NCBI GenBank assembly: GCA_964437215.1 | Contig: CAYTFZ010000023.1 | Location: forward strand, 1-30,462 | DNA from: JAAYAN01 sp964437215 | GTDB lineage: Bacteria; Bacteroidota; Ignavibacteria; Ignavibacteriales; Melioribacteraceae | Direction: 5' to 3' | Length of the DNA: 30,462 nucleotides | Shown here: piece after piece, positions 1 through 7,737 of the stretch | How positions within the stretch are numbered: position 1 is the stretch's first letter | Layout: each line of letters starts with the position of its first letter | Position numbers and translations under genes: made by a program | Notes under the pieces: model-generated | Database searches by the model: none | The model's input: the letters and a program-made list of their open reading frames with translations, nothing else | Told to the model about the DNA's origin: nothing

Positions 1-701
1 GTATCAACCGAAAGACTTTCGTGTTCGGTTATTACTATTTTAATTTTAAAACCGTTTTCTAGCATTCTTAATTGTTCAAGCTTTTCAATTTTTTCAAGAT
101 CAGTCTGTTCGAGCTTTGTAAAATCGAGAAGCGCTTTACGGCGATAGACATACAGGCCGATATGTTTGTAAATATCAGCCAGACTTATTTTTTCGAGCTG
201 TGTTTTTGCATCGCGGACAAAAGGAATTGGGGAACGCGAAAAATACATGGCAAAATTATTATAATCGAAAACCACTTTCGGAATATCCGGCGTTTTTAAT
301 TCTTCAACAGTGTTTATTCTTTTTGCCAAGGTGGAAACATTAATGCTTGTATCAAAAAAAAGCGGCTCAATTGCCTGATCGATCATCTCACCTTTAATAA
401 AAGGCTCGTCTCCCTGAATATTTACAATCACTTCGGCTTTCGTCATACTTTCGGCAACATAAGCAAGCCGGTCGGAACCGGTGGCTATATCTTTCGGGGT
501 CATTATAGCTTTTCCGCCGAAACTTCGTACAACCTCGTAAACCCTTTCGTCATCAACGGCAATAATAACATCGTGCAGTAATTTCGATTTTTTCGCGCTC
601 TCGTAAGTATGCTGAATCATCGGTTTGCCGCCAATCTCTGCAAGCGGCTTGCCCATTAATCGCGTTGAAGCAAAACGTGCCGGTATTACACCGAGTATCA
701 T
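1..701 (-). CDS. kdsB: CMP-KDO synthetase (3-deoxy-manno-octulosonate cytidylyltransferase), 3' end cut by the window
   Basis: KdsB activates KDO with CTP to CMP-KDO, the donor for the inner core of lipopolysaccharide, in the cytoplasm. Translating from the ATG at 701 gives MILGVIPARFAST, then MGKPLAEIGGKPMI, DVIIAVDDERV, IATGSDRLA, VNIQGDEPFI and, further on, YFSRSPIPF and HIGLYVYR. These are the family's nucleotide-binding, Asp-containing and sugar-binding motifs in the normal order. About 233 codons are present and the frame is still open at base 1, so only about 10-20 C-terminal residues should be missing. It starts 2 bases after the gatC stop, so the two are probably co-transcribed. KDO activation implies a Gram-negative envelope. 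The assignment is confident. Confidence 0.96.
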   Translation of the reverse strand, partial: MILGVIPARFASTRLMGKPLAEIGGKPMIQHTYESAKKSKLLHDVIIAVDDERVYEVVRSFGGKAIMTPKDIATGSDRLAYVAESMTKAEVIVNIQGDEPFIKGEMIDQAIEPLFFDTSINVSTLAKRINTVEELKTPDIPKVVFDYNNFAMYFSRSPIPFVRDAKTQLEKISLADIYKHIGLYVYRRKALLDFTKLEQTDLEKIEKLEQLRMLENGFKIKIVITEHESLSVD

Positions 702-703
702 TA

Positions 704-997
704 CTAATCCTGACTGATTACTTTTGGAACTTTAAAATGTTCATCTGTCCGGGCAGGTGCGTTTTTCAAAGCTTCTTCACGCGGAATAGATCGGACTGGA
801 ATATCTTCGCGGAAAAAATTCGTATTTTCAATCGGATTGAAAAGCGGTTCTACCCCGCTTGTATCAAGCTCGTTCAGTTTTTCCATATAATCCAGAATGC
901 TGTTAAGATGCTTTGTGTAGTTGCCCAACTCGTTTTCTTTTATATCAAGTCTTGCCAACTTTGCTATGTGTTCAACATCTTTTATTGTAACGCTCAT
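704..997 (-). CDS. gatC: Asp-tRNA(Asn)/Glu-tRNA(Gln) amidotransferase subunit C
   Basis: GatC is the small subunit of the GatCAB amidotransferase, which converts mischarged Glu-tRNA(Gln) or Asp-tRNA(Asn) to the correct aminoacyl-tRNA. It wraps around GatA and stabilises the complex. The 97-residue length is typical. The N-terminal block VTIKDVEHIAKLARLDI, the central coiled segment around LDYMEKLNELDTSGVEPL, and the C-terminal PREEALKNAPARTDEHFKVPKVI are all family signatures. gatA and gatB are not adjacent in the window. The gene ends two bases before kdsB, so it looks like part of the same transcript. The 100 bases upstream carry a short AT-rich direct repeat but no clear promoter. Confidence 0.96.
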   Translation of the reverse strand: MSVTIKDVEHIAKLARLDIKENELGNYTKHLNSILDYMEKLNELDTSGVEPLFNPIENTNFFREDIPVRSIPREEALKNAPARTDEHFKVPKVISQD

Positions 998-1007
998 ATA
1001 TTACCGA

Positions 1008-1040
1008 GAATTTTTAATTCTAAATTTTGAATTTTTAATT
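1008..1040. repeat. Short AT-rich direct repeat upstream of gatC
   Basis: GAATTTTTAATT occurs at 1008-1019 and again at 1029-1040, separated by 9 bases, in the 100-base gap between gatC and the nucleotidyltransferase gene. The tract is also close to palindromic. It is low complexity in an AT-rich genome, so it may be no more than spacer sequence; no function is claimed. Confidence 0.4.
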
Positions 1041-1097
1041 GTTTAAAGTTAAGTATCATTCCATTAAAATTAAAGAAGAATATTAACTGAAAATTAC

Positions 1098-1421
1098 TTA
1101 TGCAATAACAAGTTCAACCCCGTTTGCCATAATCTCGGCGGCTAATAAATTATCATTATTAAAATCTTCTGGTCGGAAAGCAATCGGCTCTATTCTTGAA
1201 TCTATACCCCAAACCAATTCTCCGATATCAACGTTATCTTTAAATCTGTTTCCGCTAAACGATGATGAAATAATTGCAATATCTATATCGCTATCCTCGT
1301 TTGGATTTCCATTTGCATATGAACCAAACAGGTAAGCTTTTTCAATTTTAATTTGCTTTTTTATTCTTTTAAGATATTTATAAACCGACTTTTCTATTTC
1401 TTTATTTCTTCCAGAATCCAT
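1098..1421 (-). CDS. Minimal nucleotidyltransferase (MNT), partner of a HEPN protein
   Basis: This 107-residue protein is a stand-alone pol-beta-type nucleotidyltransferase. Around residues 33-48 it has GSYANGNPNEDSDIDIAII, which is the GS-x10-DxD catalytic signature: GS positions the triphosphate and the two Asp bind metal. Such proteins are the MntA-like half of MNT/HEPN pairs, many of which are toxin-antitoxin modules where the MNT protein neutralises the HEPN protein by AMP transfer. Its start lies 28 bases inside the end of the upstream HEPN gene, which indicates translational coupling. Toxin-antitoxin function is inferred from family and pairing; some such pairs may have other roles. 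Confidence 0.88.
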   Translation of the reverse strand: MDSGRNKEIEKSVYKYLKRIKKQIKIEKAYLFGSYANGNPNEDSDIDIAIISSSFSGNRFKDNVDIGELVWGIDSRIEPIAFRPEDFNNDNLLAAEIMANGVELVIA

Positions 1422-1789
1422 TTCTTAACTTCCTTAACTTTTTCAATCCTTTCTATGGTAAATTCTTTTGTAGCTAATTTATAGACTGTAAATTTCTCAT
1501 CGGGATAACGAGTATCCAATTGAAATTGATTCAATTCCTGGAATAATCTTGGAATACCTTCATATAATTTTAGTTCTGATATTTCTGCCAATCGTAATAA
1601 ATTATGTGTTTTGGGAGGGAAACTATTCGTTCTTTTAACAATAAGAGCTTTAAGTAATTTCTCAACTGTTAAATGACACAAAAACAGACAAAAATGCAAA
1701 TTCTTCCCGGAAGAAAAAATATCGATAGCTGTACTCCAATCACTTTCGGCAGATTCTTTCCAGAATCCAATTTGTTTATTAGTGTCCAT
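1394..1789 (-). CDS. HEPN domain protein paired with the nucleotidyltransferase
   Basis: A 131-residue all-helical HEPN-domain protein of the COG2250/PF05168 type. The N-terminal part WKESAESDWSTAIDIF, then CHLTVEKLLKALIV and FPPKTHNLLRLAE, match the usual order: helix 1, the EK(L)LKA(L) helix, and the P-x-TH-x-L motif. HEPN toxins are RNases that use an R-x4-6-H motif. Here the nearest Arg before the conserved His is 9 residues upstream (KRTNSFPPKTH) and no Tyr follows as in R-x4-HxY, the form modified by MntA. It therefore looks like the COG2250 branch, whose RNase activity is less certain. It precedes and overlaps the MNT gene, the usual order for this pair. No promoter is evident in the 71-base upstream gap. 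Confidence 0.85.
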   Translation of the reverse strand: MDTNKQIGFWKESAESDWSTAIDIFSSGKNLHFCLFLCHLTVEKLLKALIVKRTNSFPPKTHNLLRLAEISELKLYEGIPRLFQELNQFQLDTRYPDEKFTVYKLATKEFTIERIEKVKEVKKWILEEIKK

Positions 1790-1860
1790 AACATCTATAT
1801 AAATTTATTGTAAAGATATAAAATATTTTTCTTAATATCCTCAAATAGGAGCGACATTAA

Positions 1861-2958
1861 TTAAGATATTGAATTTATAAACTTTATCCTCTTTTTAATT
1901 GAAGGATGGCTGTAAAAAAACCATTCCGTTAACGGATGCGGATCTTTGTCTCCGAGATTCTGTTTGTTAAGTTTTTCCAAAGTACTTATAAACGAATTCT
2001 TTTTGTTTGTAGTTTTAACTGCATATTCATCAGCTTCATATTCAAATTTGCGTGAAAGCATATTTGAAAGCGGCGTCTGGATTATTCCGATAAGCATTGC
2101 CCATAAAGAAATAAGCGGAATTGCGGCTATTTGCGTAATAGAATTAAACCCGAACCAGTTTATCGATATTCCGTATAAATATGCAATTATAAAAAGAGTT
2201 AAAAAGCTTGATGCTGTTCCGATAAGAATGTTTTTTATTATGTGTTTGCGTTTATAATGACCTAATTCGTGAGCAATTACAGTTTCAATTTCATCATTAT
2301 CATAATTATCCAGCAGAGTGTCGCCCAGCAGAATTCTTTTTGTTTTTCCCAGACCTGTAAAAGCAGCATTTGCTTTTTTTGTATTTTTACTCATATCAAA
2401 ACGGAAAACATTTTCAACTTTAAGTCCGGCATCGGCAGATAATTTTAATATCCGTTCCTTCAAGTCCTCGTTTTCAATCGGAGTAATTTTATAAAATAAT
2501 GGAAGTATTAATACGGGAAGAATCTGTGCAAGCACCACCGAAAACAGGAATAAAATAATTGCAAACGGAAGCCACCATAAAGCTTCGAATTTAATCAGTA
2601 CGAAATAAAATAAAAGCAGAAGCGGAATACCAATTACTCCGCCTACTAAAACTTCTTTTAAATCTTCGCAAAACCATTTTATAAAAGTCTGATTCGACAA
2701 GTTATATTTATGTTCCAAAATAAAACCGGTATAATAATTTATTGGAAAGAATATAACAGAAGCAACAATTCCGGCAACAATTACAAAAGTAATAAAAACG
2801 AGATATTCATTTTGTAAAAAGCTGCATAAAAACTTTTCAAGCTGATAACTTAATCCTGAAATAACAAATAAAAAAATCAGAACAAAACTTGCTATTCCCT
2901 CGCCTATGCTGAACCATAGTTTTATTTTATTATATTTTTTTGCTCTTGTATCTGTCAT
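1861..2958 (-). CDS. M48-family membrane metalloprotease (Ste24/CAAX-protease-like)
   Basis: An integral-membrane zinc protease of 365 residues. The zinc site is clear: HELGH at about residues 230-234, and EYEAD at about 306-310, where the first Glu would be the third ligand. Hydrophobic segments fall at about 20-40, 52-75, 103-122, 129-155, 245-262 and 275-298, the multi-pass layout of Ste24-like proteases. It is about 50 residues shorter at the N terminus than typical Ste24 proteins, apparently lacking the first helix. Bacteria do not prenylate proteins in the yeast way, so the substrates are unknown; a role in membrane-protein quality control is plausible. It lies 23 bases downstream of aroA in the same direction. 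Confidence 0.88.
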   Translation of the reverse strand: MTDTRAKKYNKIKLWFSIGEGIASFVLIFLFVISGLSYQLEKFLCSFLQNEYLVFITFVIVAGIVASVIFFPINYYTGFILEHKYNLSNQTFIKWFCEDLKEVLVGGVIGIPLLLLFYFVLIKFEALWWLPFAIILFLFSVVLAQILPVLILPLFYKITPIENEDLKERILKLSADAGLKVENVFRFDMSKNTKKANAAFTGLGKTKRILLGDTLLDNYDNDEIETVIAHELGHYKRKHIIKNILIGTASSFLTLFIIAYLYGISINWFGFNSITQIAAIPLISLWAMLIGIIQTPLSNMLSRKFEYEADEYAVKTTNKKNSFISTLEKLNKQNLGDKDPHPLTEWFFYSHPSIKKRIKFINSIS

Positions 2959-2981
2959 TTTCCGTAATATTATTTTAAGAA

Positions 2982-4262
2982 TTAAATTGTTATTTGTTTT
3001 ACTTGCTCAAGAAAATCGGGATTTGAAACCGCGCAGGCTTCAAAACCATCAACAATTCCGCCGTCACGGTTAATCAGTGAAAATACCGAAAATGCCATCG
3101 CAATGCGATGATCTGTAAAACTTTCGAATATACCGGATTTTCCGCTAACATTTCCAGAAAGTATATACCCGTCGGGCAATTCATCCACAGAAATTCCTGT
3201 CTTTCTAAAATTGTCGCACACTGTTTTTATCCGGTCGCTTTCTTTATGCCTTAACTCTTCGGCACCGGTAATTTTAAAATCACCATCGGCAAAAACACCT
3301 GCAACCGAAAGGACAGGTATTTCATCAATTATATTAGGAATTAAGCGTGCAGGTATCTCAATGTTTCTTAATTTACTGCTTTTTACAATCAAATTACCGG
3401 TTTTTTCACCTGAACGGATTGCTATGTTTTCTTCAGTAATATCAGCGCCCATCATTTTCAGAACCTGTAAAACCCCGGTTCGTGTTTCGTTTAATAACAC
3501 ATTATTCAATTTTAATTCCGAATCCGGCGTAAGCAAAGCAAGAATAATAAAAAATGCGGCGCTGGAAATATCAGATGGCACATTGTAAATTCCCGGTATA
3601 GGATAATTTTCTCTGGAGGATGTTATTATTCTTTTGCTGCCTTCAATTTTAACATCAAGTCCCAAAAGATTTTCTGTATGATTTCGTGTAGCGATTTCTT
3701 CTATAACAGTCGTTTTGCCATTGAGATGCAGACCAGCTAAAAGGATGGCGCTTTTTACCTGTGCACTTGCAACCGGAAGAGTATATTCAATGGGATGAAG
3801 ACTTTCGGACGGGAAAATTTTCATCGGCAGAAATCCATCGCCGGAAGCTTTTATAACTGCACCCATTTTTGTAAGCGGATCAATTACACGTTTCATCGGA
3901 CGCTTTGAAAGTGACGGATCGCCTGTAATGCAAGTTTCAAAATTCTGAGCAGATAAAATTCCGCTCATTAATCTTGTAGTTGTCCCGGAATTTGCAAAAT
4001 CGAGATCACGAGTCGGCTTTTTTAATCCTTTAAAACCATTCCCTTCAATAAATATTGTGTTTCCTTCTTCAATAATATCGCAGCCCATCTGCCGGAAAGC
4101 ATTGACTGTGGCGCTTAAATCTTCCGACTTAAGACAATTATTTACAACCGATTTTCCTTTTGCCATTGCCGAAAACATTACAGATCTGTGCGAAACGGAT
4201 TTATCACCCGGCAAATTAAGTTCGCCTTTTATTTTATTTATTTTAAAAAATTCTTGTCTCAT
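2982..4262 (-). CDS. aroA: 3-phosphoshikimate 1-carboxyvinyltransferase (EPSP synthase)
   Basis: AroA makes EPSP from shikimate 3-phosphate and phosphoenolpyruvate, the sixth step of the shikimate pathway to aromatic amino acids and folate. The 426-residue length is normal. Motifs seen in order: LPGDKSVSHRS at about 17-27 (substrate-binding Lys and Arg), FANSGTTTRLMSG at about 89-101 (PEP-binding Arg), GDPSLSKRPM at about 114-123, VPSDISSAAFF near 230, and RHKESDRI near 340. The ATG overlaps the trmH stop in an ATGA, which indicates translational coupling. No other aro gene is nearby, so the context says co-expression in a housekeeping operon rather than a dedicated aromatic operon. Confidence 0.96.
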   Translation of the reverse strand: MRQEFFKINKIKGELNLPGDKSVSHRSVMFSAMAKGKSVVNNCLKSEDLSATVNAFRQMGCDIIEEGNTIFIEGNGFKGLKKPTRDLDFANSGTTTRLMSGILSAQNFETCITGDPSLSKRPMKRVIDPLTKMGAVIKASGDGFLPMKIFPSESLHPIEYTLPVASAQVKSAILLAGLHLNGKTTVIEEIATRNHTENLLGLDVKIEGSKRIITSSRENYPIPGIYNVPSDISSAAFFIILALLTPDSELKLNNVLLNETRTGVLQVLKMMGADITEENIAIRSGEKTGNLIVKSSKLRNIEIPARLIPNIIDEIPVLSVAGVFADGDFKITGAEELRHKESDRIKTVCDNFRKTGISVDELPDGYILSGNVSGKSGIFESFTDHRIAMAFSVFSLINRDGGIVDGFEACAVSNPDFLEQVKQITI

Positions 4263-4852
4263 TTATTACACCATTTATCAATTAAATTATTCATTTCATC
4301 TTCGCTGTATTCGCATTTTTCGTACATTCCTTTTATCAAACGCTGCCTCTGTGCTTCGTATAAAGTAACAGCAGCCGCCGATGCAACATTTAAGCTTTGA
4401 ACCATACCCTGCATCGGGATATAAAATAAACCATCGGCAAGTTTTGCTATTTCCGGAGATATTCCCCTGTGTTCATTTCCGAAAACAAGTGCAGTTTTTC
4501 CGGTTAAATCTAAATTATAGAGACTTACAGAATTTTCGGAAAGTGTTCCTGCATAGATTTTAAAACCTTGCTCTTTTAATTCATCAAAACATTTTTCCGC
4601 TTCAAAATAACCTTGTTTTTCCACCCATTTTGAGGCAGATGCCGAAGACCATTTTGATATTCTTTTAGGATATTTTTCCTTTGTATAAATCATAGATATT
4701 TTAGGAACTCCGACTGCATCGCACGAACGGAAAATTGCGCTTACGTTGTGTTTATCGTGTATATTCTCGATAATAACGTGCAATGAAGGCTGTCTTTTCT
4801 TTACAGTCTCTACAATCTTTGCCAGTCTTTTTTCTGTTTTAATTTTTCTCAA
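4259..4852 (-). CDS. trmH: tRNA (guanosine-2'-O)-methyltransferase, SPOUT family
   Basis: A 197-residue SPOUT methyltransferase most like TrmH, which methylates the ribose of G18 in the tRNA D-loop. The N-terminal IIENIHDKHNVSAIFRSCDA matches the TrmH signature, with the catalytic Arg in IFRSCDA. The C-terminal knot that binds SAM shows TALVFGNEHRGIS and IPMQGMVQSLNVASAAAV. The start is a TTG at 4852: it overlaps the stop of the upstream HicB-like gene as TTGA, and no ATG lies near the conserved N terminus. A relative that methylates rRNA is possible, but the HDKHNVSAI block favours TrmH. Confidence 0.9.
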   Translation of the reverse strand: MRKIKTEKRLAKIVETVKKRQPSLHVIIENIHDKHNVSAIFRSCDAVGVPKISMIYTKEKYPKRISKWSSASASKWVEKQGYFEAEKCFDELKEQGFKIYAGTLSENSVSLYNLDLTGKTALVFGNEHRGISPEIAKLADGLFYIPMQGMVQSLNVASAAAVTLYEAQRQRLIKGMYEKCEYSEDEMNNLIDKWCNK

Positions 4853-5079
4853 TTTTTTCTTGCAATCAATAGTTTATAAATTACAGTATTTTTTTTCTTT
4901 GCCGATCTTTCCACAGTTATACCAATTTCTTTTGATAACTTTAAGTAAAAATTAACTAATTCCAAAACATTATTAATTGCATCTTCTTCTTTATGCGCCC
5001 AGCTTTCGCATCCGCTTATTGATGGAACTTCTGCTGTATAACCGTCATCTGTGTTTTTTACAACCATTGTAAGTACCAC
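4849..5079 (-). CDS. Small HicB-like (partial RNase H fold) protein without a HicA partner
   Basis: A 76-residue protein with the HicB-type pattern DGYTAEVPSISGCESWAHKEEDAINNV, where AEVPSI-GC and the EDA-NN helix are the hallmarks. HicB proteins are usually antitoxins of the HicA RNA-cleaving toxin and often carry a C-terminal DNA-binding domain. Here there is no HicA gene on either side, and the C-terminal 30 residues are too short for the usual RHH or HTH domain. It sits between deoC and trmH; its GTG start shares one base with the deoC stop TAG, and its own stop overlaps trmH. A downstream ATG at 5067 is an alternative start giving 72 residues. It is probably a solitary domesticated HicB-like protein of unknown function. 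Confidence 0.75.
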   Translation of the reverse strand: MVLTMVVKNTDDGYTAEVPSISGCESWAHKEEDAINNVLELVNFYLKLSKEIGITVERSAKKKNTVIYKLLIARKN

Positions 5080-5867
5080 TAATAACCGCCATCTGCTTTA
5101 TTTCCGCCTGCAACAATTTTAATACCCGCGCTGGCGCCAATTCTCGATGCTCCGCTTTTTATCATTATTTCAGCATCCTCCCGTGTTCTTATTCCGCCAG
5201 AAGCTTTTACACCGATAGAATTGCCTACAACATAACGCATTAAAGCAATATCTTCGGCAGTCGCGCCACTTTTGCTGAATCCGGTAGAAGTTTTAACAAA
5301 ACCGGCACCGGCTTGTTTGCAAATTATACAGGCTATAATTTTTTCTTCATCGGTAAGTAGAGCAGTTTCGAGGATTACTTTGCAAATAGCACTGCTGCGT
5401 TTTGCAGTATCTGCTAAAAGCTTTATTTCATCAAAAACAAATTTGAATTCGCCGTTTTTCAGTTTGCCGATATTTATTACCATATCAATTTCGCCGGCAC
5501 CGTTTGATAAAGCTTCCTCCGCCTCAAATTGCTTTGATTCCGTAGTAGTTGCCCCAAGCGGGAAACCGATTACCGTGCAAACCTTTACATGACTTCCCTT
5601 TAGAATTTCGCTGCAAAATTTTACATATGAAGGATTAACACAAACTGATGCAAATTTGTATTTCAGTGCTTCTTCGCATAGAACTGTTATTTCACTTTCA
5701 ATTGCATCCGGTTTAAGCAAAGTATGATCAATCATTCCAGCTAATGTTTTATCATTTATCTGCGGAGAGACATATTCATATTTTTCATCAAAAACATATC
5801 CCGACTTTTTAAAATATGGTTCTTCTGCTATTTTAATGATTAGATTTTTAATTTCAGTTTTGTTCAT
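5079..5867 (-). CDS. deoC: Deoxyribose-phosphate aldolase
   Basis: DeoC splits 2-deoxyribose 5-phosphate into glyceraldehyde 3-phosphate and acetaldehyde in deoxynucleoside salvage. The Schiff-base lysine is in GFVKTSTGF (about residue 192), the second active-site lysine in GVKASGGIRT, and the Asp in EIDMVINIGKL. About 40 N-terminal residues precede the core motif IDHTLLKPDA, so it is longer than the roughly 220-residue forms; such extensions are common. I place the start at the ATG at 5867 because GAGAAG (5872-5877) lies 4 bases upstream; an in-frame TTG at 5879 would add four residues. The 5' end overlaps the end of folD. Confidence 0.94.
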   Translation of the reverse strand: MNKTEIKNLIIKIAEEPYFKKSGYVFDEKYEYVSPQINDKTLAGMIDHTLLKPDAIESEITVLCEEALKYKFASVCVNPSYVKFCSEILKGSHVKVCTVIGFPLGATTTESKQFEAEEALSNGAGEIDMVINIGKLKNGEFKFVFDEIKLLADTAKRSSAICKVILETALLTDEEKIIACIICKQAGAGFVKTSTGFSKSGATAEDIALMRYVVGNSIGVKASGGIRTREDAEIMIKSGASRIGASAGIKIVAGGNKADGGY

Positions 5868-6747
5868 TTTTCTTCTCAATTCGTAAATAAGCTTTTAAAG
5901 TATTTACAAGCAGCATAGCAATTGTCATTTTTCCTACTCCGCCGGGTACGGGAGTTATGTACGAAGTTTTAGGAGCCACATTTTCAAAATCCACATCGCC
6001 TACAATTTTGTAGCCTTTATTGGAATTTTTATCTTCAATTCTGTTAATACCCACATCAATTACAACAGCTCCCTCGCGTACCATATCTTTTGTAATAAAA
6101 TCCGGTTTTCCTATTGCTGCAATAAGAATATCTGCCTGAAGCGTGAATTGCTTTAAATCCTTTGCAGCGGAATGGCATACAGTTACCACACAATTTGCTC
6201 CCTCTTTCTTTTGAAGAAGCATAATTGAGACCGGTTTTCCCACAATGTTGCTTCTTCCCACAACAACCGCGTGTTTCCCCGATGTTTCAATTTTGTAGCG
6301 CTTCAGCATTTCGATAATTCCATAAGGCGTGCAAGGATAAAAAGTATCTTTTCCGATAACTAAATTTCCCACACTAACAGGATGAAAACCGTCAACATCT
6401 TTTTCCGGTGATATTGCTTCAACCACTGCATCTTCATTTATATGTGAAGGCAAAGGAAGCTGGACAAGTATTCCGTGATAATTGCTGTCTTTATTATATT
6501 TATCTATTACAGAAAGAAGTTCATCTTGCGAAATTGTTTCCGGAAGTCTTTCTGTCTTAGAAAGCATTCCAAGTTTTTGGCAAGCTTTCCCTTTGCTGTT
6601 AACATATGATTGAGATGCAGGATTTTCGCCGACCAGAATGGTTACAAGTCCTGGTACTTTTTCTCCTTTTTCTGCAAGTTTTTTAATCTTTTCAGCTAAT
6701 TCGGATTTTATTTCTTCCGATAATTTTGTTCCGTCAATTAGTATCAT
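5854..6747 (-). CDS. folD: Bifunctional methylene-tetrahydrofolate dehydrogenase / cyclohydrolase
   Basis: FolD interconverts 5,10-methylene-, methenyl- and 10-formyl-tetrahydrofolate, supplying one-carbon units for purines and formyl-Met-tRNA. The 297 residues include SYVNSKGKACQKLG at about 47-60 with the YxxxK active-site pair, the substrate motif VQLPLP, VVGRSNIVGKPVS of the NADP-binding domain, and the C-terminal PVPGGVGKMTIAML. All catalytic features are present. The start codon follows the stop of the DNA methyltransferase gene directly (TAAATG), and the 3' end overlaps deoC, so it is in the middle of a coupled run. Confidence 0.97.
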   Translation of the reverse strand: MILIDGTKLSEEIKSELAEKIKKLAEKGEKVPGLVTILVGENPASQSYVNSKGKACQKLGMLSKTERLPETISQDELLSVIDKYNKDSNYHGILVQLPLPSHINEDAVVEAISPEKDVDGFHPVSVGNLVIGKDTFYPCTPYGIIEMLKRYKIETSGKHAVVVGRSNIVGKPVSIMLLQKKEGANCVVTVCHSAAKDLKQFTLQADILIAAIGKPDFITKDMVREGAVVIDVGINRIEDKNSNKGYKIVGDVDFENVAPKTSYITPVPGGVGKMTIAMLLVNTLKAYLRIEKKNEQN

Positions 6748-7737
6748 TTATTTATCCGTATATTTTATTTTATATTCATTTTCGAGATATTGCATAATTT
6801 CAATATCGTTTAATATTTCATCCTCGAAAGGATTTGAATTCTGCCATCCGGTTTTTCCTGTTTTGCGGAATCTTTCCAAGCGGCGCGCCGAAATCTCACA
6901 ATAAATAGGGTCGATATCAACTGTGTAACAAGCTCTTTTGTTTTTTTCCGCAGCAAGCAAAGTTGTTCCCGCGTGAGAAAAAAAATCTATTACTGTATCA
7001 TTTTCGTTGCTCGAAGTTCTTATTATCCTTTCAATCGATTTTAGCGGCTTTTGAGCAAAGCATCCGTTAACATTTTCTTCAAGCAGATGAAAAACCTGCT
7101 GAATATCTATCCAAACATTTCCTGCACGGATTTTATCGGATTTGCTTCTTTCTATATTTTCTGTTTTTTCGCCGCCTACAATTTTATAATATCCTTTAAC
7201 TGCTTTTGGAATATCAGTATATACTTCTGAAACATTAAAAACAGGATTGCCTTTTGTGTAGTATAAAAGCTCCTGCCTGATCGACATCCAATTCTTTTGA
7301 GTGCCGTATCCCCTTTGATTCCTCATAGTTATAAAGCTGCGGGAATTAAAGTCTGTTTTTTTCATCATTAAAATGAACTCGGCAAAGGGTTCGAAATGCT
7401 TTTTCTGATCAGCTCCCAGCCATACATAAAATGAAGAATTATCATCCAGAATTGTAAAAGTTAAATCAACCCATTCTTTACACCAGCTTATAAATTCATC
7501 CGGATTCTTAAAATCAAAAGCAACCATGTTATAAGGAGGATCGTGCACTGCTAATTTTGCCTTTGCTCCATCCATCAGCTTTTCAATGTTTTGTAAACCG
7601 GTACAATCAAAACAGCCGACTTTATGAATTCCTTTTTCATCAGTCCAGATTTCTCCATTATTAATTCTGCAATATCTAAGAAGAAATTTGCGAAGCTTTT
7701 CATCTTTATCAAGACGCGGCAAAGGGAAATTTATCAT
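6748..7737 (-). CDS. Solitary site-specific DNA methyltransferase (beta class, N6-adenine or N4-cytosine)
   Basis: A 329-residue DNA methyltransferase. The catalytic motif IV DPPYNM is at about 91-96, and the SAM-binding motif I region, DTVIDFFSHAGTTLLAAE followed by the acidic VDID, lies near the C terminus. Motif IV before motif I defines the beta class; DPPY favours adenine N6. Motif I is FFSHAGTT instead of the usual F-GSGTT. No restriction endonuclease or specificity gene is adjacent: it overlaps ymdB by ATGA upstream and touches folD downstream. It is therefore probably an orphan methylase fixed in a housekeeping operon. Its target sequence cannot be read from the gene. Confidence 0.88.
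   Translation of the reverse strand: MINFPLPRLDKDEKLRKFLLRYCRINNGEIWTDEKGIHKVGCFDCTGLQNIEKLMDGAKAKLAVHDPPYNMVAFDFKNPDEFISWCKEWVDLTFTILDDNSSFYVWLGADQKKHFEPFAEFILMMKKTDFNSRSFITMRNQRGYGTQKNWMSIRQELLYYTKGNPVFNVSEVYTDIPKAVKGYYKIVGGEKTENIERSKSDKIRAGNVWIDIQQVFHLLEENVNGCFAQKPLKSIERIIRTSSNENDTVIDFFSHAGTTLLAAEKNKRACYTVDIDPIYCEISARRLERFRKTGKTGWQNSNPFEDEILNDIEIMQYLENEYKIKYTDK

Noticed and set aside
665..1030. Plus-strand ORF of 121 codons opposite gatC
   Set aside because: It is the antisense shadow of gatC, which has a clear family match.
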